Source: Petrosia ficiformis (Eukaryota > Porifera > Demospongiae > Haplosclerida > Petrosiidae). Taken from it: DNA of 64,000 bases. The stretch's first letter is position 1; every line of letters starts with the position of its first letter. The DNA is taken from the NCBI GenBank assembly GCA_947044365.1, contig OX345644.1, forward strand, positions 6,173,577-6,237,576, read 5' to 3'. This document shows positions 39,101 through 51,600 of this stretch, in pieces. The notes beneath the pieces were generated by a model. It searched no databases, was not told the origin of the DNA, and saw nothing but the letters and a program-made list of their open reading frames with translations. The position numbers and the translations under genes were made by a program.

Positions 39101-40089
39101 GAACGGTAAAGTTAACCCAATAACTCTGAGCAAAGATTACTGTTATACCAGCAGCTCCGATAATAGGTAAATTACATGCTTCATCATTTTTCATATAGTG
39201 CAGTGATGGAATCCTAGGAATGTAGTTAACATTGAGTATCACACTTGTGTTAGAATTTGCATTAGTGTTTGTAAAGCATAGTTTTGAGTAATCGTAGCTC
39301 ATATTCATCATAAAGGCAGTGTCTTTAAATACGACAATTAAACCACTTCCCGAGCATGAGAAATCGGTACATATTTGGCCCAATATCCCATCTACTAAAT
39401 TAACATCATCTAATATCCCCATTGTGTTTAGTAGCATTAGTCCATATCCATAATAACCTCCTGTTATATTGACATGTATAATAGATAAATTCTGACAATG
39501 ATTAAATACCAATCCTGCATTCTGTCTCACTCCTAAGTATGGATGAGTATCGTTAAAGATTCTTACTGCTTGTGATGTTATTGTAGCTCCACAACCTAAA
39601 AACTGCAAGTTCTTTATCACGAGATGAGACACGTTGAACAAACCAAATCCAACGCTGGAATCATTTTTATGAATGCAGTGTATAGAAGGTTGTCCAGTAG
39701 AAATATTCCCTACTAGAGTAAGATGAGAACGATTTTCAATGTGACAAAACCGAGGTCCATATAGAGTGTAGTTCAGCTGGTTTAAGTGTAATGTCATATT
39801 GTCATGAAGATGTGTTGTGGCATTGTCACACAACAGTGATTGTAATTCATGACTTGTAGTGATATTAACATCTCTGTCAGACAAGTGATGTATAGCAGTA
39901 ACGGTTGTAACAGCCAACAAATTAATGATGACAATCACACTAAAAATAGAGGAATGAAAATCAGGAGATATAAAAACAAAATTGAATAAAGTTATTTGAT
40001 TAGTACAATCAAATTACATAATACCGTATTATAATAATTATAATCATAATTTATATTCATAAGAAAGGTGGAAAAACGTACCACTTCAT
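36183..40089 (-). CDS. Beta-helix ectodomain multi-pass membrane protein, paralogue 1, 1254 aa
   Basis: Two exons: an 8-nt coding exon 40082-40089 (ATGAAGTG) and 36183-39939. The long frame has no ATG at its start and opens right after a splice acceptor; joining the micro-exon gives signal peptide MKCVIVIINLLAVTTVTA. The ectodomain (about 20-760) is rich in Asn-X-Ser/Thr sites and has repeat turns such as INNEALLYGGAIYSDG and LKGKIQFKNNVGSNGAAISL, like right-handed beta-helix / Chlamydia-Pmp-style repeats. A cysteine cluster (VLCGQCQANLS, DCKMC) precedes about nine hydrophobic helices (about 850-1200). The tail is acidic (DDDNDDEPDEMRR). I recognise no characterised family; large proteins of this type occur in animal genomes without assigned function. 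Receptor or adhesion roles are guesses. Confidence 0.8.
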
Positions 40090-42174
40090 TACACGATTCT
40101 TGTGGTTTCAAGCTAAAATTTAATGTTAATTTCTTTCATAACATTCATTTTGATGTAATCGTGTACATAATTATGATAACATTCAATATGTGTTTGGTTA
40201 CTCTAAAAGCTTGTAAATACAAACTTCATTTCGATTTTCAATTTTATAAAACTAAGAATATAGTAAGTCCAAGTATAATATTATAACAGTTGCGATTAGT
40301 ATGTGTACACATAGCCATGAAATACACGATTTTGTGGTAATTACACTAGAAAATAAGCACCAAACAAGTACATAAAAACAAACCAAGTTTCTGTTTCATG
40401 AAATGATAAACAACTCAGCTCTAGGAATAACAATATAGATAGAATCGATATGATGTAATGAATATTATATATACACACAGCATTAATAATTGTTGGGTTA
40501 ATGACTACTATAACAACAAACTGCAATTTATTAATAAAATTTCTAAAACAACTTAACATAGAGCTTATTAAAACAAACATTTTATATATTATATACAGTG
40601 TATTGCTCTAATAAACAACCTATGATACACCTTCCAGTCTGTGTCCTAACCTCAGATGTCAATAGCCCTTGTATGCTTAAGCATGGATATATGTATGTAC
40701 AAACCTTTTAAGTGTATTAGATTATGCATACTAACTACGGTTGATAAAATTGATAGTTTCAAATCTCTTTTCTTTACTATTTATGATTATATAAACCATG
40801 ATTAGTTTACGGTTTATCGCTCTATTCCTGATTGCTGCAAGTAAATACATTTTGACCTGTGGCTCTCAGTATATAATTCCATAGACTAGTTTATAACAAA
40901 GATGAACTGTAAAATAAAATTTGAAATGTACATTTGTACAGAGATGGAAATAAGACTATAAATTTGCAAGGAGAACACGTCTAAACAAAGTGATTTTTGA
41001 TCAGATGTTTTCAAATTTTGGTCTGACTGCAGCTTTTAGAGCAAAGCTATATATCTAAATTAATTACTCCAGCCACATTATAAAGTAACCAATCAGATTT
41101 TAAAATTGAATCATGGGGCAAGAATGTAGTTACATGTATTGACAAGTGGCACAGATTGTTTACTATTCCTGTAAGAGCATTCCACTTTTTTTTTGTCATA
41201 TATGTTTTTGCTACGACAAAATGTTCAAGCAAAGTGAGATTTGCTCAGACAAACAGGCTAAATGGTCAGAAATTGTCTGATGTCTGACTGTTATTTCCGC
41301 CTCTGCTTGTATACGTATTTACATGTACACACCAGATTTTTTGTAGATTATGAAGGTGTTAACAGCTGTTCTATATAGTTCTGTTTTGTCTCCTCCTGTT
41401 TCATCTATTCCTGATTTGTCTACTAAATTGCTTGATATTCCCGACGATTATGAGGATACTATCAAAGTGATTTATACTAGTAATATTCAAGTAATCAATT
41501 GTCATCAAAATTAATTGAAGTGAGTTTTGATAAATAGTAGACTATTGTGTACACTAGAGTGGATAATGGTAGGAGTTGACCAATGAGAAGTAGACGGAAC
41601 AGGATGTTACCTACTACAGTACTACATGAACCTTTAAAAAGTATGAAGAAAGAATAATAACTATAATAGGCTCTTGGGTTTCAGACATGAGAAAGTAAGC
41701 CATGATGACACCACAAAGTAAGCATAGGGACGCTCCTTAGATCTAGATCCCAAGTTGCTTTCAGAGGTGTGAAGAACACAGTATATTTACACTGCATGAA
41801 ATCCTCCATGATATTATTTTGCGAAATTCTGAGCTAATTCTTGATATAATAATAGTGAATGTGCATTTTGTTGGAGTTTTGGATTTTAATCAAAAAATAA
41901 GAAAGTATTTACAATTCAAACTAACGAATTCGTTATTATAACCAAATACATTACAAAAGCCAGGATAATCATATTATCACAGTAAATATGAACATTTGCT
42001 AACAATTATAAATACTACATTTAAAGTTTGCTACTGTTATACCATAATACACACAAATTATCTACATTTAGAAAACATTGATGATAATGAAAGAACAAAC
42101 AACTAAAAAATGCAAGACAAATTTTCAACAGTATTTACTCAGAGTGTGATATTAGTAAGTGTTTAGTCTTCTGA
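40090..42174. other. Intergenic between the two membrane paralogues
   Basis: About 2.1 kb, AT-rich. Near 40799-40842 a + strand stretch reads MISLRFIALFLIAA followed by a GTAAAT donor, and 41348-41512 holds a 54-codon ATG-initiated frame. I could not join them in phase, so neither is called a gene. Near 41720 lies a fragment of the 4319-4745 MITE end (agtaagcatagggacg). Confidence 0.4.
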
Positions 42175-45100
42175 CTAGTCACTGAAAAGAAGCAGTGCTT
42201 TTCGCATTTCATCTGGTTCTTCTTCATCATCATCTCCTCCCTCAAATCTTCTGCTCTTGTCTTGATATTTTTTTATTCTTGGACACCAACTGAATGATAA
42301 ATATTTTATCACTATATGATAGAATATAAGGCTAATGAAACCAAGTAATAGTAAAAGAGTCAATGAAGCTGTACAATACATTACTATATGTACAGATGAT
42401 CTGTTAATACCCAATATAGTGGTGAGCTGGAGGGATAATATGGACAGACAACTAATGTCTATATAGTTCAACTTTGGGCTTCTGAAAGGTTTAATTAATG
42501 CTTGTATTACAGTCAATGAAGCCATTACTAATAACTGCATAAACAACATTAGTTGTATGTTGTATCCTCTTAATGATGCATATACAATATATATGTACAC
42601 CACTACTATTACACGAACTCCAAACCAGTAACCCATTCCATTTCTATATGGTCCATGGAAGGACTCAACAAATGGTCGAATATAGTTATTAAATCTCCTC
42701 CATCTCATACAGTAGACACCAAATGTGACAAATAGTACATAAGGGATAATGAAAAACACCAACGTGACTAGAGCGAGCGAGAATAGTATGATATGTTCTT
42801 TGTCCTGTAGATAGAAGATGTTTCCATCTCCATACCACACTGTGACAGTACCATTCATTTCAGTTTCAACAGGAACAAACACCAGGATATCAATGGTGGT
42901 AATGAGTAGTTTAGAGAATGAGAGGTGAATGAGTGTAGCTAATACTTGAATTGATGAAGCTGCTGTCTGGTTTGAGATACGAGTAGAGTATCGACTCAAT
43001 ATGATAAATCCAAAAACAAGACTCCACAAGTATATCGGATATACGAACTGTAGACCATTCTTAATAGATGGTGTCATTCCATCATACAAACACAATGGAA
43101 ATCCAAGATTAAGATTCATCAATGAAACATATACTCTCATAGCATACAAAAAGAACTCATTTCCTTGTAAATAGTCAATAGTTGAGACTGTAATAATATT
43201 ACATGTCAGGATAATACCAGCTAGTGGTCCTGCAGCTATTGTGAGATGTAGAGTAAGTAAAACAGTCACTATAACTACACCAGAAATGGCATATCCAAAC
43301 AATGTTAGTAGCCAAATGTTAGAACACATCTTACAATCTGTTATACCAAACACTACACTGAGATTAGCTTGACATTGTCCACATAGAACCCCAGTTTTAC
43401 TATAAACACAAAGAGAGTCTAACTCTGTCACATCAACTGAAGTAATTGTATTTTTACAATTCCCTTGTGGACATATAGTAGCATATCCTAGTCCGGTAGT
43501 GTTTCTAACTGATATATCTCCAAACCAGCTATCAATAGGTCTAGTGATAGATGTAGCTGTGATATTACAGTGTACATCATCTATTGTATTAGCTATAAAA
43601 TGATTACATGTACAGATTTCATCCATTAACACGAATCCTTTTGGACATGAATTGACTTTTACATCAGCAAACCATGTAGCAGGATTACTAGGAGTAGCAA
43701 TATTGAAGATTCCACGTGTTGGCTTATCAATTTTATTGAGTATGTTATATGTTATTAAAGTACAATTGGAACCCGAGAGTGCAACAAGAGACTGACCTGA
43801 TTTCAAACTTAGCGTTGTACCCATGCTAGGTTTCTTCATGTAATTATATTGATAAACAAAACCAAGTGCCGGTGAATACACTAACTGGTGGGATTGATCT
43901 ACTGCAGCAAGATACAATGAAACAGATTTACCAGGATAGGTCTCGATTCTATGTTTCATATTACCAGACACTGCACAGTTTATATTGGGACTATTAGATG
44001 TTTTGTTAGATGGTTTACATGAACATATTTTCACTGGTTCTGAGGACATTTGTTCTAGTCCATTCTGAACTGGATGTGATGCAGTTTCATAAGTAATATT
44101 CAGTAGCTTTCTGATGTCATTGACAATATTACTCACAAAATAGGATTGTGAACAGTTGTATAATGGGTTCATATAGATACTGTTACCAGCAAGTCCTGCT
44201 TTATTATCAATGAATGTCATATTAATATCCAATTCTTTATATTCTGTTTTGTTACTATTAATCTGTATGGCACATATTGTATTTCCGGGAACATCCTCAC
44301 CATCACTATATATAGCTCCTCCATATAACAATGCTTCATTATTAGTAAATGTTACAATCAAATGTTCATGTAATATAAGATATGAAGACTGAAGAAGAGT
44401 TATGGCAGCTCCATTACTACCAAAATTATTTTGGAATAGTATTGTTCCTTTTAAATTGAGATTACTATTGTAGGCTGTAATAGCTGGTGACAGGTTGTCA
44501 TGGAAATCACTGTTGCCTGTTATTGTTACATTGTTCCAATTCACAAATGTAAATGAAGGTGCACGAACATTACCATCACATTGGCAACTGTCCAAAGTCA
44601 ATGACAGATTTGATCTTGTTTTGTTGTTTAGGATGGCATAAATTCCTGAACCTGCCAAAACTGCAAAATTAGTAACAAATGCACTCATTCTAATGTATAT
44701 AATGTATTCATCTTCAGCAATAGCATGAATATTGATGTACAATGCACCGCCATATTTTATTTTTGATGCGGAAAGTAACCAACGATCAAGTTCCAGTTTC
44801 CCGTTTGCTGAGAATTTCATTCTATTCATGTATATTGGATAATCAAAGGAATAGGTGTAATTGCTCTTTAAATTGTATTTGTTGTGGCAATAGAAGCTAT
44901 GAATACTCATTCCAGAGCCTACTTCTTGTGATAGATTTGATGGAATTAAAAAATTTGTCGCGAACTCAGAATCAGTCACTTGTATGTGCGAATTCTTCAT
45001 TCCGTTTAGAAACATGACAAGCATTCCTCCAGCAATTGAACCTAAATTATAATACATTAATACTTCACAAACGGTAAAGTTAACCCAATAACTCTGAGCA

Positions 45101-46187
45101 AAGATTACTGTTATGCCAGCAGCTCCGATAATAGGTAAATTACATGCTTCATCATTCTTCATATAGTGCAGTGATGAAATGTTAGGAACGTAATTAAAAT
45201 TTGTTTCAATGGCACTAGCATTTGTGAAATAGAGTTCACAATAACCGTCCATAGTTAGTACAGTGTCTTTAAATACAGCTATTAAACCACTTCCTGAGCT
45301 TGAGAAATCAGTGCTGTATTGGGCACCAGATCCTTTTTTTATATGAACATTATCTATTATCCCCATTGTGTTTAGTAGCATTACTCCATATCCATAACCT
45401 CCTGTTATATTTACATGTATAATAGATAAATTCTGACAATGATTAAATACTAATACCGCTTTCTGTCTCACTCCTAAGTATGGATGAGTATCGTTAAAGA
45501 TTCTTACTGCTTGTGATGTTATTATAGCTCCACAACCGAAAGATTGCAAGTTGTTTATTACGAGATGAGACATGTTGAAGAAACCAAATCCAACACTGGA
45601 ATCATTATTATGAATGCAATGTACAGATGGCTGTCCAATAGAAAGATTCCCTATTATGGAGAAGTGGGAAAGACTTTCAATGTGACAAAACTGAGGTCCA
45701 TATAGAGTGTAATTCAGGTGGTTTAAGTGTAATGTCATATTGTCATGAAGAAGTGTTGTGGAGTTATCACACAACCATGACTGTAATTCACGACTTGTAG
45801 AAATAATAACATCTCCGTTTGTTGCAGAATGTGTACCATTAGTAATTGCAACAGTCCGCAGTGAGAATACGATGAATATAATACTGACACTAACAAAAGA
45901 ATGGAGAAAAATTATATAATGTACTATATAGACCATTAGTTTTAGTATTGTAATTACATTTCCTATATATTACATTAATAGCAAACTATCACAATGGTTT
46001 ATATGTATAATACATTGTAATAACATTTTAATATCATTGCTCCTATAGTTTCTAATTTATCCCTCTACATCTATAGACTGTAATTATGGTTATACGTATA
46101 TATGACATTAACTATGATCATGCTTAGTAAGGGAATTTGCTCCATACATATAACAAGAGAATCAACAATGAACACTTACAACTTCAT
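42175..46187 (-). CDS. Beta-helix ectodomain multi-pass membrane protein, paralogue 2, 1240 aa
   Basis: Same organisation as the paralogue at 36183-40089: 8-nt coding exon 46180-46187 (ATGAAGTT, donor GTAAGT) joined to 42175-45889, giving signal peptide MKFVSIIFIVFSLRTVA. An ATG at 45934-45936 would read through the acceptor and is less likely. The ectodomain has the same glycan sites and beta-helix-like turns but many substitutions and indels. The cysteine cluster and helices 1-7 (about 42640-43570) are nearly identical to the paralogue even at DNA level, apart from a 9-bp insertion adding three residues (SVDVTELDS against SVELDS). The last helices diverge again. The tail is acidic (DDDEEEPDEMRK). 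A direct tandem duplicate; function unknown. Confidence 0.8.
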
Positions 46188-47418
46188 CTTTACAGTTTTG
46201 GAGAAGAAAATAAAGGATGCTAACTTCTCTATCTGGATTAAGTATGGCAAAAACTGTAGCTTTGATGTTTTCTTTATAACCAACGCAACGGACAACTACA
46301 ATAACAATGTACGTCGTAGTTTACAATATTAATGTATGATGTGTGCATGCATGACATATGTTTGAATAATTACCTTTCAGTAATAAACAAAATATCTTTC
46401 AATTTACACAAATGACAATAACAGATTGTGAAGGACTGGCCTGGACATGTCCCTACCTACAGAACATGCATAAACATGTTTACACTTATAATTAGTTTAC
46501 ACTTATGGTATAAGTGTCAGGAGGGCAAGTTTGTTCCTGCCTTTAGAACATTCTAGATTGTATCTGTGCACATGTTTTAGAATATTCCAGAACATTCAGT
46601 GTGTTACTATATAAATAAAGATTTTTGTACAGTTGTTTGAATTAAAGAAAGTATTATTTGCAAGCCAATTCATATTTTAAATTTAAGATATTTTAAATTA
46701 CTTGAATTATGTAAAGCAAATGAAAGTAGTTTACACTGTATGATGTGTGTATTGCATGAAATACGTAGAAATGATTACTTTTGAGTAATAAACAAAACAT
46801 CTTTCAATTGACTTTTACAACAATAACAGATATTTTAAAGTACTTAAATTATGTAACATAAAATGACATATGTTTATACTGTATGATGTACATACAAATG
46901 ATTACGTTTCACAAAACATCTTTCAGTTTACACAATTAACTTTTATGACAATTTTTCAAAATGTCAACAAGTCAAATTTTTACTATAATCAGGATACGTA
47001 GGAACAAGCAATAACAACCAATTACTAAAAATGTGTCTATATGTCCTATACAAACATGATGTATATAACAAACAGACAATTATATATTATAATCATAATT
47101 ATTATAAATAATATTACACATACATAAAATAAATCAAGACCTATATAATTTGTGAGAAATGACAAACTATAGTCATAGGTAGGATATGGCTGTAGGAAGT
47201 TTGGTTCAAGGCATAAGCAAAGTTTACATTGAATGTTCTAATTACATAAACTACTTATAACTGAGAGATGTCTGATGTATAACATGGTGATCATAAAATT
47301 TGTCAAAAAAAAAGAATGCAATTAAGGTTTTGTGATAAGGCAAAGGAAGTCTTTATATAGCGGGAAGGAGACACACTAAAAGTACGCATTTAGTCCACTT
47401 AAATTATCTACACTAAAA

Positions 47419-47690
47419 GCTAAAGTCTGCTCACATTCACGATGACCTTAAAATTATGATGTGATGACTTTATATGTATAGTTTAATGTCATAAGGTTAA
47501 TACATGATTATACTGTAACACAATAAAGAAGCAGTGATTGAAATTTTACATACACAAAAAAGAATGGGAAGGATAATAATATGAAAATGGTATGTACAGG
47601 TAAAAAAATTCTTGGTCATTCCAAACTAAAGTTACAAACATTTTTCTGAGGTCAAGGTGAATGCGAATGACCTTTAGAAACAGTTGTATT
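47419..47690. mobile_element. Dispersed MITE family (copy 2, most complete)
   Basis: The ends cattcacgatgacctta and gaggtcaaggtgaatgcg are imperfect inverses. The core (gactttatatgtatag, gtcataaggttaatacatg, attatactgtaac) is shared with 11075-11160 and 62195-62390. About 270 bp, no coding capacity. Confidence 0.65.
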
Positions 47691-47895
47691 AACGTTGAAG
47701 GACTACAGTACTATCACTAAACTAGAAAAGGTTAGAGTATGTTCATCAGAGAGTATATAGTAGCGCGATACATTTCAATACCTACAATGTGTTATTATAA
47801 ATATAACATGAAAGTTTAATAAACTTCAATAATGCTATATATGTATGTATGTATGTATGTATGGATATATGTATTTATGTATGTATGTATGTATG

Positions 47896-47929
<34 letters not shown>

Positions 47930-48050
47930 TGTATGTATGTACATGTATGTATGTATGTATGTATGTATGTATGTATGTATGTATGTCTGTGTGTAGGTAT
48001 AGGTAAGACAGAAGAGAGATACAATGATAATTTGTACATAAATGTATCCC

Positions 48051-48507
48051 TTAAAGGACTGATGTAACATATATGTGACATTTGATCCCTATACAGTTCG
48101 GAGTGTAGTCCTAACATTATGATGCACTGCAATTGGCATCAGGGACAAGGCCATGAAAAAGGCTAAAAAAGTTGATGGTTTTTCGGCCACCCTTTGACCT
48201 AAATAACGAGCACGGGGGGAATTTTAAAGGGGGTGTCTCCCTGTTGATGGGGGTTTGAAGAGGGCACAGCCCCCTCGCTGCCCACGCAATTTGGGGGTTC
48301 AGTGACCCTGCATTTGAATTAGTCCTACAAAGTGATTGGGGACTTTTTCGATTCTCGGTAAGCAAGTTGGTAGAAGTAGTACTCCATGTCGGAAAAGGAG
48401 CCAAGTTTGTAGAGCAAGTGAACGGTGGCCAAAATGTATGCAGCAGAGATGCCAGTGTTGGAAATGGGAAGAATCGTGAAAAACAAGCTCAGTCCTCTAA
48501 GAGTTAA
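48051..48507. mobile_element. TTAA-flanked (piggyBac-like) MITE, copy 1
   Basis: TTAA at both ends (48051-48054, 48504-48507) with inverted ends (ctgatgta; inverse CTTAGAGGACTGA on the right). GC-rich interior (ccatgtcggaaaaggagcca, gaattttaaagg) shared with 57369-57963. No transposase. Confidence 0.7.
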
Positions 48508-48698
48508 AACAATTAATCACTACACATTAATTTATCTACAACAATGATTAATAAACTGAAGAGCCAAACTAGTTGTTATATAAAACAGTGACAGACAACA
48601 TTGAAAAAAACAAAAATGTATAAAAGGCCTAGCATCATATTAATTAAGTCACAAAAGTATTAAAAATGTATAACATCATATTAATTAAGTATTAATTA

Positions 48699-51600
48699 CT
48701 AGATCTTATTTAGTTCAACTGCTTTCTCTGTATGTTCAGACACATTTGACATCTCATCTTTCGAATGTTTGTAATTGCTCCTCTTACAAATGATAATACA
48801 AACAGCAATAGTAATAATACATGTGCATATAATAATAAGTATTAGAAGAACTACTCCAATGACTGAACCAATAATAATAGGAATGATATTGACAACATCT
48901 GAAACTGTAGAAATGGATTTAAAAGTATTGGTAAAATAATTGTACATTCTTGTAATAATATATTAGTATAATTATATTATAATACTTAATTGCAAGTAAA
49001 CATACTGAGGTGATTAACAGTCTCCTCTGTTAACTAACAAATAGATTAATTAGTCATTATGCAATTTCTGCAACTAAATGAAGTTTACAAATTTACAATA
49101 CACATAGGTGTATAAACAAAATTTTAAGATGCAAGGGGAGTGGTGCTGTTAAATGAGATGATACATTTTGACAACAGATCCTTATTATTTAGTTTTACAG
49201 GACTAATAATCACACTATAATTATACTGCGTATAATTGTTTTTACTCATACCTAAAATTTCGCAGTATTCTCCAGTATAATTTGGACTGCAGTCACAAAT
49301 TGTAGTGAACGCTTGCCGAGTACAGTTACCACCATTCTTACAAGGATTATCAGATCCACAGTCAGTAAACACTAAAAAGAAATGAAGAAATCATTAATAA
49401 TATATTAGTATAATTATATTATAATACTTAATTGCAAGTAAACATACTGAGGTGATTAACAGTCTCCTCTGTTAACTAACAAATAGATTAATTAGTCATT
49501 ATGCAATTTCTGCAACTAAAATGAAGGTTACAAATTTACAATACACATATAGGTGTATAAACAAAATTTTAAGATGCAAGGGGAGTGGTGCTGTTAAATG
49601 AGATGATACATTTTGACAACAGATCCTTATCATTTAGTTTTACAGGACTAATAATCACACTATAATTATACTGCGTATAATTGTATTTACTCATACCTAA
49701 AATTTCACAGTATTCTCCAGTATAATTTGGACTGCAGTCACAAATTGTAGTGAACGCTTGCCGAGTACAGTTACCACCATTCTTACAAGGATTATCAGAT
49801 CCACAGTCAGTAAACACTAAAAAGAAATGAAGAAATCATTAATAATATATTAGTATAATTATATTATAATACTTAATTGCAAGTAAACATACTGAGGTGA
49901 TTAACAGTCTCCTCTGTTAACTAACAAATAGATTAATTAGTCATTATGCAATTTCTGCAACTAAAATGAAGGTTACAAATTTACAATACACATATAGGTG
50001 TATAAACAAAATTTTAAGATGCAAGGGGAGTGGTGCTGTTAAATGAGATGATACATTTTGACAACAGATCCTTATCCTTTAGTTTTACAGGACTAATAAT
50101 CACACTATAATTATACTGCGTATAATTGTTTTTACTCATACCTAAAATTTCACAGTATTCTCCAGTATAATTTGGACTGCAGTCACAAATTGTAGTGAAC
50201 GCTTGCCGAGTACAGTTACCACCATTCTTACAAGGATTATCAGATCCACAGTCAGTAAACACTAAAAAGAAATGAAGAAATCATTAATAATATATTAGTA
50301 TAATTATATTATAATACTTAATTGCAAGTAAACATACTGAGGTGATTAACAGTCTCCTCTGTTAACTAACTAATAGATTAATTAGTCATTATGCAATTTC
50401 TGCAACTAAAATGAAGGTTACAAATTTACAATACATATATAGGTGTATAAACAAAATTTTAAGATGCAAGGGGAGTGGTGCTGTTAAATGAGATGATACA
50501 TTTTGACAACAGATCCTTATCATTTAGTTTTACAGGACTAATAATCACACTATAATTATACTGCGTATAATTGTTTTTACTCATACCTAAAATTTCGCAG
50601 TATTCTCCAGTATAATTTGGACTGCAGTCACAAATTGTAGTGAACGCTTGCCGAGTACAGTTACCACCATTTTTACAAGGATTATCAGATCCACAGTCAG
50701 TAAACACTAAAGAGAAATGAAGAAATGATTAATATATAAGTAAATAATGATGAAATCACTAACCTTCATTCTGACAGAGATCACCATCATATCCAAATGG
50801 ACAATTGCACGTATCATTAGCAACACATGCTCCACGAGCACAAGGAGGATCACATACAACTATAGGGAATTGTATAGTTTCCGTAATTAAAATCATTAAC
50901 TATTAATAGATTTTGTGTAGTTATAGCAAGCATACAATATGGATAGAGAGAGAAAGAATAACAAAATAGAATTGAATGGACAATTTGAAAATCATTTACA
51001 TAATGATATAGTAATGTAAACATATTCATGGGGTATAATTATTACTAGAGAAGCACATCTATTAATTATTGTTAGAAAGATATGAAACCATGACTGTCTT
51101 TAACTATAAAGTAAATGTAAATTATATATTACTAACTTGGTCGGCTCAAATCTGTTACATTATCAATGAATTCCACTTGTTCTAATGTACACATCCCAAT
51201 ATCTATACGTCCAGTTACTGCTATATCAAACAAACATCTGTCATCACCTCCACATATCTCTTCAGCTTCTTCCTGTAATGCACTATTACTAAATACAGCC
51301 TCAAATAAAGGAATGTCAAGAGGACGATAATAGAAATCAAAACCAGCTGATGGAGTGTATGTAAACAGGCTTTCTGATTCATCATTAATTATCCCTACAG
51401 TAAGAAACATAAATAACATAGAAGTGATTTCACTGCATAAGAGCTAGTAGTGAAAAGTGGATAGAGATTATATATATATATATATATACACGTATAAGGT
51501 AGATTTAAATACTGCTGCACGAATGAATATGTGTAACATACATGTTAATCCAAAGTAGTAGTGAATTGTTTCCAATGTTGAATTTCGTGGTAGTGGTTTA

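Larger units (their letters stand above)
46188..48698. other. Intergenic repeat-rich interval
   Basis: Holds three diverged copies of a block with gtatgatgtgtg, agtaataaacaaa and atctttcaattt (about 46318-46430, 46728-46846, 46868-46960), a MITE copy (47419-47690), a TATG microsatellite (47838-47993) and a TTAA-flanked MITE (48051-48507). No supported gene. Confidence 0.6.

Noticed and set aside
39936..39938. GTG start for the first membrane paralogue
   Set aside because: The codon lies directly after a splice acceptor; an 8-nt upstream exon supplies an ATG and a proper signal peptide, and the paralogue has the same arrangement.
40799..41514. Two-exon + strand gene with signal peptide MISLRFIALFLIAA and a 54-codon second exon
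   Set aside because: Phases do not match at the available donor and acceptor sites; every join I tried hits a stop.
36183..46187. Bacterial contamination (Chlamydia Pmp-like proteins)
   Set aside because: The frames carry eukaryotic signal-peptide micro-exons and GT-AG introns, have about nine membrane helices absent from Pmp autotransporters, share the base composition of the region and sit between animal genes.
48117..48404. 95-codon frame in the TTAA-flanked MITE
   Set aside because: It overlaps the GC-rich interior of a non-coding element; the homologous interior at 57369-57963 does not keep the frame.
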